DNA from: Granulicella mallensis MP5ACTX8
GTDB taxonomy: Bacteria; Acidobacteriota; Terriglobia; Terriglobales; Acidobacteriaceae
Direction: 5' to 3'
DNA length: 64,000 nt
NCBI RefSeq assembly: GCF_000178955.2
Contig: NC_016631.1
Coordinates: 2,852,001 to 2,916,000, forward strand
Both the position numbers and the translations under genes were made by a program. Within the stretch, counting starts at the first letter, position 1, and each line of letters opens with the position of its first letter. Positions 8,807 to 17,153 of this stretch are shown here, piece after piece. A model generated the notes under the pieces. That model searched no databases, had not been told where the DNA came from, and worked only from the letters and a program-made list of their open reading frames with translations.

Positions 8807-9466
8807 CTAGCAGCACGCTTCGCCCCGCATTGCGCGCCGAGCCTCGATGACGATGATGGGAATCGCTATGAGTGCGGCCAGGGGATCAACCCAGCGGATA
8901 TGCAGAGTCGCATTCAAGATGAGGCCCAGGAGCGTCAATCCCGCAAGGTACGCGCATGTGGCCGATTGCACGGCGTCTGCGGCCAGGGCGCGATTCCCAA
9001 TCTCGTTCGCATGCTTCCGCTTTGCGCGGCTCAGAATAGGCATGATCGTAAGGGCTATGAGCGTTATGCCGATACCCAGCTTGCTCGTGTCCGGTTCTAT
9101 CCTTAGAACAAGCGCGCTCACGGAGATTACTGCGACAATTCCAGCCAGCAGGTACAGCAATATTCCCGCTATGAGAGCGGCGCGTTCGGTACTGACTTTA
9201 AAGACCGATGTGAACTGAAGCAGGACGACAATCGCGGATAGCAACTCTACGGAGCTATCCGAACCAAACGCGAGCAAAGCCGGGCTGTGTGCTCTCCACG
9301 CTGCTGTAAGCGCGACGCTGCATTCAACGAGCATCCAGCAGATGGTGAGGACTTGAAGGCGTCTCACGGTCCGGTCTGTGCGTGCAGGAGCATGGGAGCA
9401 ACTAGCGCCGTGCGTGTGTGCTGACTCATGCCCGTGCGGGATGGCGGATGCGTCCGATGTGCTCAT
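8807..9466 (-). CDS. CDF-like cation efflux protein (DmeF-like, probable Ni/Co)
   Basis: An inner-membrane exporter of 219 residues. The N-terminus is His-rich (HGHESAHTHGASCSHA), a metal-binding tail common in nickel/cobalt exporters. About six hydrophobic segments follow. The CDF-like metal motifs are GSDSSVELLSA in the second helix and AADAVQS in the fifth. It lacks the C-terminal cytosolic domain of classical CDF proteins such as YiiP. Its ATG overlaps the stop of the upstream sensor gene (ATGA, 9463-9466), so translation is probably coupled. The sensor's ligand set points to nickel or cobalt as the substrate; this is an inference. Confidence 0.82.
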   Translation of the reverse strand: MSTSDASAIPHGHESAHTHGASCSHAPARTDRTVRRLQVLTICWMLVECSVALTAAWRAHSPALLAFGSDSSVELLSAIVVLLQFTSVFKVSTERAALIAGILLYLLAGIVAVISVSALVLRIEPDTSKLGIGITLIALTIMPILSRAKRKHANEIGNRALAADAVQSATCAYLAGLTLLGLILNATLHIRWVDPLAALIAIPIIVIEARRAMRGEACC

Positions 9467-9738
9467 TTCAGGTACGCCCTCACCAGTTCAATCATGTCCT
9501 CTGCCAGTTCATGCGGGTTGGTCGTTTTACTCTCTGGCGTCAATAGATGTAATCGTATGTGATCTTCAAGGACTTCTGCCATAAGGCTGTTGATTCCACC
9601 TCGCACATTGGCGAGAAGCATCAGAATGTCAGCGCAGTCGTCGCCGCCAGTCAGCGAACGCTCAATAGAATCTACCTGTCCACGAATGCGTTTGATGCGG
9701 GCAATGAGCTTCTGTTTTTCTTTATCGATATGGGACAT
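9463..9738 (-). CDS. CsoR/RcnR-family metal-sensing repressor (Ni/Co-type ligands)
   Basis: A 91-residue all-helical repressor that should release DNA when it binds metal. The four residues used by E. coli RcnR for Ni/Co are all at the same positions: H3, C35, H60 and H64. Cu-type CsoR has C-H-C and FrmR lacks H64, so an RcnR/DmeR-type sensor is the best reading. AAGGAG precedes the ATG at 9738. It forms a two-gene operon with the exporter, like the dmeRF pairs of rhizobia. A pseudo-palindrome just upstream is the likely operator. Confidence 0.9.
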   Translation of the reverse strand: MSHIDKEKQKLIARIKRIRGQVDSIERSLTGGDDCADILMLLANVRGGINSLMAEVLEDHIRLHLLTPESKTTNPHELAEDMIELVRAYLK

Positions 9739-9748
9739 AACTCTCCTT

Positions 9749-9769
9749 GGTATACCCTACGGGGATATG
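9749..9769 (-). promoter_or_regulatory. Probable operator of the metal-sensor/exporter operon
   Basis: Directly upstream of the repressor's ribosome-binding site lies TATACCC-TAC-GGGGATAT: two G/C tracts flanked by AT steps with imperfect dyad symmetry. CsoR/RcnR-family repressors bind this class of site and typically autoregulate. Position and architecture support the call; binding is not shown. Confidence 0.55.
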
Positions 9770-10408
9770 ATACAAAATGGAAGGCGCGAGGTTCACGCGC
9801 AGGAGAACGAGAAACACCTATGACCACAAATACAGCACAAGAGCCTCCTAGTAGTCCGAGTGCCTGCCTGTGCCGTGAACAGCATTCTGGAACAAGCCTT
9901 TAGCTTGCTATCGACGATTCCTCACTGCTCATCATGGCATGATACCTGTGATTTGAGCGCGTGAGACCGTGATCCGAGCGATCAGCCTCACCCCCCACTG
10001 ATGATCTGCGAAGCGTTCTCGGCTACGCGCCTTTGTGCGTAGCCGACCATGACGCCTGCGATGTTGATGACGTTGATGCTCGGCTATCACGTCCTCGACC
10101 TCCCTGGTCTTCTACACAAGATTCGCTAACTGCTTGCGATACGAAGGAGGAAGTATGGACGACCCGGTTCCAAGTGAGCCTCCGCCTAGCCGGAGGCCTG
10201 CAGTCATCCCTCTCTGAGCACGACATCGCATGATGCTCTCTGCTCGCAGCAAGGGATCGCTGCCCCTGCGCGAGCTTCTTGAACAAGCTCCGTAACAACT
10301 GAGTGTTTGCGTAACAGACAAACGCAAGCGAAAGACTCACTGGCGAACCGGATGGCGGTTCCGCCCAGAACACTCGACGTGTGCCAAAAACGTCGCGGAG
10401 ATACCCTC
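9770..10408. other. Intergenic region with structured leader before the second TonB receptor
   Basis: No convincing gene is present in about 640 bp. A perfect 10 bp stem (TCGGCTACGC/GCGTAGCCGA) lies at about 10018-10046 without a T-run. Smaller hairpins follow near 10271-10292 (GAGCTT/AAGCTC) and 10339-10370, just before the receptor's ribosome-binding site. Two very short ORFs exist: one of 27 codons at 9820-9903, and one of 20 codons at 10155-10217 behind a strong AAGGAGGAAGT. The second could be a leader peptide. I saw no match to the cobalamin riboswitch box. Confidence 0.4.
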
Positions 10409-13400
10409 ATGTCGATTTTCAGCAAGCTGCTCGCCGTCCTCAGGGGAGCACAGAGCTTCCCACAACCTTTCCGCCGCACGGTCTCGATTTTCTTTCTACT
10501 CTCCTGTGTCGTTGCGCCAACGTTTCTGATTGCTCAAACGGGTGGGCGCATCGCTGGTGCTGTAAAAGATGCTACCGGCGCTGTGATTCCGAACTGCCAG
10601 GTTGTTCTGGCCAACCCGGCTAATGGAGTGAAGCAGAACGCGGTGACTGGCAACGATGGGTTGTTTACCTTTGCCGCCGTTCCCGTCGGTCAGTATGAAC
10701 TTGATGTGACCGCCGATGGTTTCAATCCCTATCGACAGACAGCCAATCTGAAGATCGATGTGAACACCGCACTGACCGTCGATGTCGTGCTCCAGGTTGC
10801 AGACGCAAGCCAGACAATCAACGTCATCGAGAACACCGCTGAGGTTCATACCACCGATACGCAGATCGGACAGACGATCGAGCGCAAGCAGGTGGTCGAT
10901 ATTCCACTCAATGGCCGCAGTTATACCGACCTGCTTGCAGTGCAGGCGGGCGTCGTACCCATTACGACCAGCGGCGCCGGCAACAGCACTTCGGGCGGAG
11001 GTTTTGGCACGGTCTCCGCTGCGGGTGAAACCAACACCGGTCAGTTCTCCATCAACGGACAACGCGAGTCAGATAACGCCTACTACCTGAACGGCGCGAG
11101 TGTGCAGGAGTCTATCGGCCAGCAGGCGGGTATCATCCCGAATCTCGATTCGATTGCTGAGTTCCGCATTCTTTCAAGTAACGTCGATGCCGAGTATGGC
11201 AGCTTTACCGGCGGCATCATCAACGTCGTCACAAAGTCCGGCACAAACGCGCTTCATGGCAATCTCTTCGAGTTCTTCCGCAACACGCATCTGGACGCAC
11301 GCAACTACTTTTCTCCGGAGCGCGCTGCCTTCCATCAGAATCAGTATGGTGGCACTATCGGTGGGCCGATTCGCAAGGACAAGATCTTCTTCTTCGGCGA
11401 TTACCAGGGGCAACGTCAGGTCCAGGGCATCGAGACCGGCCTTGTCAGCGTTCCGTCTCTGGCAAACCGCTCCGGCAACTTCGGTTCGTCTTCTGCTTTT
11501 ACTGGAATCGTTAACGGACCTTACCTTGCGCAGGTTCTGAGCCAGCGTCTCGGCCATCAGGTTACGCAGGGAGAGCCTTTTTCAAAGGTGTTTCCCAACG
11601 GGATCATTCCCCAGAGCGCATGGGGAGCCGCACCAACAAAGATGCTGCAATACATTCCAGCGCCGAATGTTGGGACAGCCACGTTCTCAAGCGGGGCGTA
11701 CAACAACACGATTAATGACAATAAGTTCGGCGGCAGGCTCGACTTCAACTCCAATCGTTTCGGAACCTCTTCGATCTACTACTTCAATGACAATTACAAC
11801 CTCGATAACCCCTATCCCAGCGCGCTCGGAGGGGCCACCTTGCCCGCTAACGGGTTTGCCTATGATGCGACTTCTATGGGCTCGGATCAGACGGTTATCT
11901 TCAGCAATATCCGCACCTTCGGTTTGAATACCGTCAATGAGGCGCGCTTCGGCATCACTCGTTTGGACAACCACCTTGGGACACCCAAAGGAGGAGTCGG
12001 AGTTACGCTCGCGGACCAGGGCATTCAGGCAGGCGGTGAGGGCATCGTTCAGGGATTCCCAAAACAGGCAGGTGTCGAAGAGTTGATCTTCAACAACTTT
12101 TCTGTGGGCACGAATCCGTTCTCGCTTGCACAGGTCAACACGACTTACGATTTAGCAGACAGCCTTTCGCATACCGTCGGCAAACATACCATCAAGGCTG
12201 GGGGGCGCTACATCTGGTACAAGGTGAAGCAGAACCCTAACCTAATCGCGAACGGCCAATACCTGTTCGGCGCGGGCGGAACACAGACTACAGGCAATGC
12301 CTTTGCGGATTTCCTGCTGGGCACGCCCGATCAATACTCGCAGCAATCTTCGCCGATCTTTTACGAGAGTGCCGCCGATGGCGATCTGTTTGCCCAGGAC
12401 AGCTTTCGCATCCGTCCGAATCTCACGATCAACTACGGCCTGCGCTGGGACTACGTAACTCCCTGGGCTGAGAAATATCACCAGACGACGACCTTCGTAG
12501 CCGGTGTACAGTCCGAGACATTTCCAGGGGCACCCCTGGGATACCTCGTACCGGGAGATCCGCTTCCAGATGGAGGCACGATCCCCAACGCAATCGCACC
12601 TACATCCAAGGACAATTTCTCGCCGCGCTTTGGACTCGCGTACGCCCCGGCATTCTCCGATGGCCTGCTCGGGAAACTGACCGGCGGCCCAGGCAAGACC
12701 AGCATCCGGCTCGGCGGCGGACGTTTCTTTAGCTCGCCCCAGGGGCTCACCGTTGCCTATCCGACCGGCAATCCGCCGTATGGTCTCACCTATATCAGCC
12801 AGGAACCTCCGGTCATGGAGACGCCCTTCGTTGGAGCTCTCACGGGCACACAATACATCCAGCAGTTTCCTGTGCATGTGCCGCCCCACACTGTTTCGCG
12901 TCAAGACCCGGATAACAACGTCGATTGGAACCTCTATACCCCTATCAGCGGAGCAGGAAGTGTGTACTACAAGAACAAGACCAGCTACTCGATGCAGTAC
13001 ACGCTCTCGATCGACCGCCAGATTGGCGCCAACGCCCTGTTCAGCATCGCCTATGTCGGTTCGCTGGGAAGGCATCTGCTCACCGTTCGAGGAGCCAACC
13101 CCGGTAACCCCGCGCTCTGTCTCAGCCTGAGTCAACCCTCGGAGGTAGCCTCAGGCTCGACGCCCTGTGGGCCCTTCGGTGAGAACGGTGTCTATACAAG
13201 GTCCGATGGTGCGGTCGTCAACGGAACGCGTGGTCCCTTTCCCAATACGATTGGGACCGATGCCTACTACCAGAACATGGGCAACTCGCACTACAACGGC
13301 CTGGAAGCGACCTTTAAGCGTACGGTCGGACCGCTATCCATGCTTGCCAGCTATACCTATTCCAAGTCCTACGACCAAAGTTCCAGCATCCAGGAGCAGG

Positions 13401-14005
13401 TCGATCCTTTCAACTATCATCGGCTGGATGGAATTTCGGCATTCGATCTGAAGCATAACTTCGTCGTTAGTTATAACTACGATCTACCCATCGCTCGGCT
13501 GTGGCGTCCGAACCGGCTCACCAGCGGCTGGGCCCTCTCCGGCATCACTCGTTTCTCAACAGGTGTGCCGGTGACATTTGCCACCACCAGCGACAACTAT
13601 CTGGTATTTGTGCAGGACAACGGCGTGAACAATATCAGCCTCGACATGCCGAATTATGATGGCACCGGATACAAGATCAACCGCAACCCACGCAATGGCA
13701 AGCCGTATTTTAATCATCTTGCCTTCACCCCTAATGCTCTCGGAACACCGGGTAACTCCAAACGCCGAGATTTCTACGGACCGGGCATTGATAACTACGA
13801 TATGGCGCTGCACAAGGTAACGAACTTCTCGGGAACTCGTGCGCTGGAGCTTCGCCTGGAGATGTTCAATGTCTTCAATCACGCGCAGTTCTATGGAGGC
13901 AACTCAGTCGACGGAAATATTGGCGACCAAGGTGGCACCTTCGGGTATGTGACGAAGGCGGCTGATCCTCGTATCGGTCAGATCGCGGCAAAGTTTCAGT
14001 TTTAG
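10409..14005 (+). CDS. TonB-dependent receptor with N-terminal carboxypeptidase-regulatory domain
   Basis: A second large outer-membrane receptor of 1198 residues. A hydrophobic signal segment ends near FLIAQ. A CarboxypepD_reg domain follows (GRIAGAVKDATGAVIPNCQV), then a plug with IPLNGRSYTDL, FSINGQRESDNAYYLNG and NVVTKSGTN, and a barrel ending in AAKFQF. The ATG at 10409 follows GGAG and places the signal peptide at the N-terminus; an in-frame ATG 34 codons upstream would precede it with a polar stretch. It belongs to the same Oar-like expansion as the receptor at 4214 but is clearly diverged from it. It lies downstream of the metal-sensor operon but on the opposite strand, so a link to metals is only a possibility. 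Confidence 0.92.
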   Translation: MSIFSKLLAVLRGAQSFPQPFRRTVSIFFLLSCVVAPTFLIAQTGGRIAGAVKDATGAVIPNCQVVLANPANGVKQNAVTGNDGLFTFAAVPVGQYELDVTADGFNPYRQTANLKIDVNTALTVDVVLQVADASQTINVIENTAEVHTTDTQIGQTIERKQVVDIPLNGRSYTDLLAVQAGVVPITTSGAGNSTSGGGFGTVSAAGETNTGQFSINGQRESDNAYYLNGASVQESIGQQAGIIPNLDSIAEFRILSSNVDAEYGSFTGGIINVVTKSGTNALHGNLFEFFRNTHLDARNYFSPERAAFHQNQYGGTIGGPIRKDKIFFFGDYQGQRQVQGIETGLVSVPSLANRSGNFGSSSAFTGIVNGPYLAQVLSQRLGHQVTQGEPFSKVFPNGIIPQSAWGAAPTKMLQYIPAPNVGTATFSSGAYNNTINDNKFGGRLDFNSNRFGTSSIYYFNDNYNLDNPYPSALGGATLPANGFAYDATSMGSDQTVIFSNIRTFGLNTVNEARFGITRLDNHLGTPKGGVGVTLADQGIQAGGEGIVQGFPKQAGVEELIFNNFSVGTNPFSLAQVNTTYDLADSLSHTVGKHTIKAGGRYIWYKVKQNPNLIANGQYLFGAGGTQTTGNAFADFLLGTPDQYSQQSSPIFYESAADGDLFAQDSFRIRPNLTINYGLRWDYVTPWAEKYHQTTTFVAGVQSETFPGAPLGYLVPGDPLPDGGTIPNAIAPTSKDNFSPRFGLAYAPAFSDGLLGKLTGGPGKTSIRLGGGRFFSSPQGLTVAYPTGNPPYGLTYISQEPPVMETPFVGALTGTQYIQQFPVHVPPHTVSRQDPDNNVDWNLYTPISGAGSVYYKNKTSYSMQYTLSIDRQIGANALFSIAYVGSLGRHLLTVRGANPGNPALCLSLSQPSEVASGSTPCGPFGENGVYTRSDGAVVNGTRGPFPNTIGTDAYYQNMGNSHYNGLEATFKRTVGPLSMLASYTYSKSYDQSSSIQEQVDPFNYHRLDGISAFDLKHNFVVSYNYDLPIARLWRPNRLTSGWALSGITRFSTGVPVTFATTSDNYLVFVQDNGVNNISLDMPNYDGTGYKINRNPRNGKPYFNHLAFTPNALGTPGNSKRRDFYGPGIDNYDMALHKVTNFSGTRALELRLEMFNVFNHAQFYGGNSVDGNIGDQGGTFGYVTKAADPRIGQIAAKFQF

Positions 14006-14008
14006 CGG

Positions 14009-14040
14009 GAATGAGGGAGGCTTCATCGCCTCCCTCATTC
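14009..14040 (+). terminator. Strong hairpin after the second TonB receptor gene
   Basis: GAATGAGGGAGGC (14009-14021) and GCCTCCCTCATTC (14028-14040) form a perfect 13 bp stem with a 6 nt loop, three bases after the receptor stop codon. The following run is only TTC, so termination may be partial or bidirectional. It separates the receptor from the MgtC-like gene. Confidence 0.75.
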
Positions 14041-14067
14041 TTCAAAGCCACCAGAACGGAGAAAGAC

Positions 14068-14778
14068 ATGATCGGAATCAGCACACTCCACTTTGCCATC
14101 CGCTTGTTGCTTGCGATTGCAATGGGCGCGACGGTTGGACTGGAACGTCAATGGCGGCAGCGCATGGCGGGTACTCGTACCAATGCTCTTGTCGCCGCAG
14201 GCGCCGCGGCGTTTGTCATGTGTGGCCTTTTGCTCGACAACGACCCCTCGGCTCGGGGGCGCATTGTTTCGTATGTTGTCTCAGGTGTCGGATTTCTAGG
14301 TGCAGGCGTTATCTTCAAGGATGGTGCGAACGTGCGCGGCCTCAACACCGCAGCGACAATCTGGTGTTCCGCCGCAATTGGAGCACTGACGGGCCTCGGC
14401 TCACTGAATCTCGCCCTTGTTCTGGCGGCTGCAGTTTTGCTCACCAATATGGTGCTCCGCCCGTTGGCCTATCTTCTTCATCCCGTTCTTCCTGATGCCT
14501 CTCCCGTCGAGACGCTCTATGAGATTCGCCTTACCTGCGGTCTTTCTGTTGCCGTGCATATCCGCTCCTTGTTGCTTACTACGATCAGCCGATTGCCGGT
14601 GGTCCTTCAGTCCATCCACGGTGAGCAGGATGAGCAGACGGATGAGACACATATCCGGGCCGAGGTGATGACTGCGGGGAGAAACAACGAGGCCTTGGAG
14701 CAGGTAGTCGTTCGGCTGTCGATTGAAGACGCGGTCTCGAATCTGAGCTGGTCTATCGTTCAATCTTCAATGGAATAG
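14068..14778 (+). CDS. MgtC/SapB-family membrane protein
   Basis: A 236-residue inner-membrane protein. MgtC hallmarks are ATVGLERQWRQRMAGTRTNALVAAGAAAF, GVGFLGAGVIFKDGANVRGLNTAATIW and a set of four to five helices up to about residue 145, followed by a soluble ACT-like C-terminal domain. Family members are linked to Mg starvation, acid tolerance and control of the F-ATPase rather than to Mg transport itself. The ATG at 14068 follows GGAGA. It lies behind a hairpin after the TonB receptor, so it is probably transcribed separately. Confidence 0.88.
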   Translation: MIGISTLHFAIRLLLAIAMGATVGLERQWRQRMAGTRTNALVAAGAAAFVMCGLLLDNDPSARGRIVSYVVSGVGFLGAGVIFKDGANVRGLNTAATIWCSAAIGALTGLGSLNLALVLAAAVLLTNMVLRPLAYLLHPVLPDASPVETLYEIRLTCGLSVAVHIRSLLLTTISRLPVVLQSIHGEQDEQTDETHIRAEVMTAGRNNEALEQVVVRLSIEDAVSNLSWSIVQSSME

Positions 14779-14798
14779 GCGTGTGGATCATTGCTGAA

Positions 14799-15869
14799 TC
14801 ATTTGGTCAGCGACTCCGAGGCCACGAGCGCGTTGGTCCTAAAAGTGTCGAGATGCTGATTCACTGCGTCCACTCCTTTCTGGATCTCCTCTGAGGTCGC
14901 AAAGGCGCCGAGGAAGCTGTTGCGCGCAAGAGTGGCAATGTCCTCTACGGACAGGCTCATAGCCCTCCAGCACGCGAGCAGGTTCTCATTGACGTAGCCG
15001 CCGAAGTACGGCGGATCATCGGAGTGAACACTCACTCGCAGTCCACGATCCAGCATTTTCTTGAGCGGATGCAACTCTAGAGATGGAACACCCTTCAGAC
15101 GGAGGTTGGAGAGCGGACAAACCGTAAGGGGTATCAGCTCCGCGGCGAGTCGCTCCATCAGTTCTTCATCGCGATGTGCGGTGACACCATGATCGATCCT
15201 GTCGATGGGCAGCATGTCCAGAGCCTCGCGGATATATGCGGGCGGTCCTTCTTCGCCTGCATGAACTGTGGTTTTGTAACCCAATGCTTTGGCCTTAAGG
15301 TAGAACGGCCTGAATCGACCTGGAGGATAGCCCACTTCCGGACCGCCCATGCCGATACCGGCGACTTTTTCAGCCCACGGCGCGATAGCGTCGAGTACCT
15401 CCATAGCCTCCTCGACGGGTCTGTGGCGGTGAACGCTGACGATATACCCGGCTCTGATGCCGGTAGCGGAGTGCGCGTCATCGATAGCGCCAAGCACACC
15501 GCGCATGATGTCCTCGAGCGGCACGCCTCGCGCAGTGAAGCTCTGCGGACCGAGAAAAATCTCTGCGCGCCAGACACTCTGCTCACTTGCCTTCGCCAGG
15601 TAAGCGGCAGTCACGTCATAGAAATCCTGCTCCGTCACGAGAACCCGGCAACCCTCGAAGTAGAGCGCTAGAAAGTCTTCGAGGTTGGCAAATTCGTATG
15701 CAGCGCGGAGTGTCTCTACAGAAGGCCAACGCAGCGAGATGTTGTTACGTTCAGCCAAAGAGAACAGCATCTCCGGTTCGAGAGAACCTTCGAGGTGCAT
15801 GTGGAGTTCTGCTTTCGGCAACGTTAGGATGAACTGTTCGATGCTAATTCCTGCCTCCCTCAATTCCAT
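14799..15869 (-). CDS. Adenosine/adenine deaminase family protein
   Basis: Zn-dependent purine deaminase of about 356 residues. Metal and catalytic motifs are in order: HMHLEGS near the start, VHAGE, the HGVTAH segment and SDDPPYFGGY. The SDDPPYF motif and the GGPEVGYPP segment resemble the adenine deaminase branch of the adenosine deaminase family, so adenine to hypoxanthine is at least as likely as adenosine to inosine. The start is uncertain. The ATG at 15869 gives MELREAGISIEQ; a TTG at 15920 is possible but has no better ribosome-binding site. It would feed salvage through hpt, which lies elsewhere in the window (55.3 kb). Confidence 0.85.
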   Translation of the reverse strand: MELREAGISIEQFILTLPKAELHMHLEGSLEPEMLFSLAERNNISLRWPSVETLRAAYEFANLEDFLALYFEGCRVLVTEQDFYDVTAAYLAKASEQSVWRAEIFLGPQSFTARGVPLEDIMRGVLGAIDDAHSATGIRAGYIVSVHRHRPVEEAMEVLDAIAPWAEKVAGIGMGGPEVGYPPGRFRPFYLKAKALGYKTTVHAGEEGPPAYIREALDMLPIDRIDHGVTAHRDEELMERLAAELIPLTVCPLSNLRLKGVPSLELHPLKKMLDRGLRVSVHSDDPPYFGGYVNENLLACWRAMSLSVEDIATLARNSFLGAFATSEEIQKGVDAVNQHLDTFRTNALVASESLTK

Positions 15870-15956
15870 TCCGGAATCTATACAAGCTCGTGATATGCCA
15901 GCAGCGAAGGGCTGGAACAAGAGGTGAATCTCTTGTTCCAGCGTATGGCTATTGGC

Positions 15957-16571
15957 TTAGAGCTTTGCCGGTACTTCCCATTCGGCAAAGACGAAATCGG
16001 CGATTGGTTTACGAGTGCGTGGCGCGAGCTCGCGTTGCTTGAGTCCTTCCGGCAGGGCGTCGGGATCGCCGAGATAGCCAATGGCCCAGCAGGCGCCGAT
16101 CTCGAAGTCTGCGGGAATGTTGAAGTGAGCGCGGGCCTTCTCCTGGCTGAAGCCGCCAAGGCCGTGAGCGTGCAGGCCGAGCGCGGTGGCCTGGAGCGTC
16201 AGATAGGCGGAGGCAGCGCCGGTATCGTGCAGTGCGAAACGGTTTGGCTGGCCGCTGAAAGGGCCCGGCGAGAAGGTAGACTTGTCGACCGAGAGCAGGA
16301 GAACGGGCGCGTGCCTGGCCCAGGCCTGATTGGCCTCGACCATGGAGTCAAGGATCTTAGCGAAAGTCGCGTCGCCGTTGCGTCCGAAGAGAAAGCGCCA
16401 GGGCTGCTCGTTGGCGGAGGATGCGGCCCAGGAGGCAGCGGTGAAGATCTTGTGCAGATCTTCTGTAGAGACTGGCTGATCGCTGAAGGCCCGTGGGGAC
16501 CAGCGGCTGGCGATGGGGTCGAGGATGCCGGCGGAGGCAGGGGCGTATTTGATTTGTTCGAGGTCGGGCAT
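15957..16571 (-). CDS. Nitroreductase-family FMN oxidoreductase
   Basis: A 204-residue cytoplasmic flavoenzyme. FMN-binding features are SRWSPRAFSDQPV near the N-terminus, AASWAASSANEQPWRF and the GLHAHGLGGF segment. AAAGGAG lies at good spacing before the ATG at 16571. The substrate cannot be told: nitroaromatics, quinones and other acceptors all occur in the family. It stands alone upstream of the deaminase gene on the same strand. Confidence 0.88.
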   Translation of the reverse strand: MPDLEQIKYAPASAGILDPIASRWSPRAFSDQPVSTEDLHKIFTAASWAASSANEQPWRFLFGRNGDATFAKILDSMVEANQAWARHAPVLLLSVDKSTFSPGPFSGQPNRFALHDTGAASAYLTLQATALGLHAHGLGGFSQEKARAHFNIPADFEIGACWAIGYLGDPDALPEGLKQRELAPRTRKPIADFVFAEWEVPAKL

Positions 16572-16633
16572 GGGTTCTCCTTTGTTTATTTTATTTGCCT
16601 GAGATGGAATTCAAAGAAGCACAAACCCGCTAC

Positions 16634-16663
16634 AAAAAGTAAAAGCCCCTCGCGAAAGGGGCT
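16634..16663 (-). terminator. Rho-independent terminator of tmRNA
   Basis: On the minus strand, AGCCCC and GGGGCT form a GC-rich stem around TTTCGCGA, followed by TTTTACTTTTT. It lies 21 bp beyond the CCA end of tmRNA, the expected position. Confidence 0.85.
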
Positions 16664-16683
16664 GTAAACCTTGAGTATTTGAA

Positions 16684-17038
16684 TGGTGGAGGCGGCGGGA
16701 GTCGAACCCGCGTCCGAAACTACAGTCAACAGAGAGCTTTCATGCTTTTTCCGGTTCACGTTTGTCTCGTGGCGGACGCTTGGAACGGACGAAGACGCGT
16801 CAACCACCAGCCTGATTGGTCTCGCCCTTGGCGTCCAGACGGAACTCCTTGGGCCAGCCTACTGTGCGACGATCGGTACAAGCCCGTAGGCGAAGCCTGA
16901 GCGATCGGCTACTTAGTTAATTAAGCAGCAAGCGCGAATTGAGGTTCGGCACTTATAGTTTTGTGAGCGATTACGGGTGTCCACACCCCGGCATGCCTCT
17001 CTGCCGCTAGCAATCCCGTCGAAGCCGTGACGCCCCCA
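16684..17038 (-). ncRNA. ssrA: tmRNA (transfer-messenger RNA)
   Basis: Rescues stalled ribosomes and tags the nascent protein for proteolysis. The 5' end (plus coordinates near 17038) reads UGGGGGCGUCACGGCUUCGA, the conserved tRNA-like start. The 3' end reads GGGUUCGACUCCCGCC...CCUCCACCA, with a T-arm and encoded CCA at 16684-16686. The 5' UGGGGGC pairs with 3' GCCUCCA to make the acceptor stem. The total of about 355 nt is normal. The reading frame for the tag is present. The exact 5' nucleotide could be 17037 or 17038. Confidence 0.96.
16921..16968 (-). other. tmRNA tag-peptide reading frame
   Basis: Inside tmRNA, starting from a GCU resume codon, the frame encodes AHKTISAEPQFALAA and then UAA. 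The ALAA end is the ClpXP-type degradation signal. The resume codon is inferred from the family pattern. Confidence 0.8.
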
Positions 17039-17153
17039 CAATGGTGGAGAAACTTCGAGCGTTGCATGATGCAGCGCTGTCAAAGAACTACTTCCATTAT
17101 AAGGCCCGCTGATCCCCAGGTTCACTTGTAAACCGAAACCCGAACAATGCTCC

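Noticed and set aside
9820..9903. 27-codon plus-strand ORF after the metal-sensor operator
   Set aside because: Low-complexity sequence with only a moderate ribosome-binding site; cannot be supported as a gene.
9904..10408. Cobalamin riboswitch before the second TonB receptor
   Set aside because: No B12-box or conserved core could be found despite hairpins in the leader.
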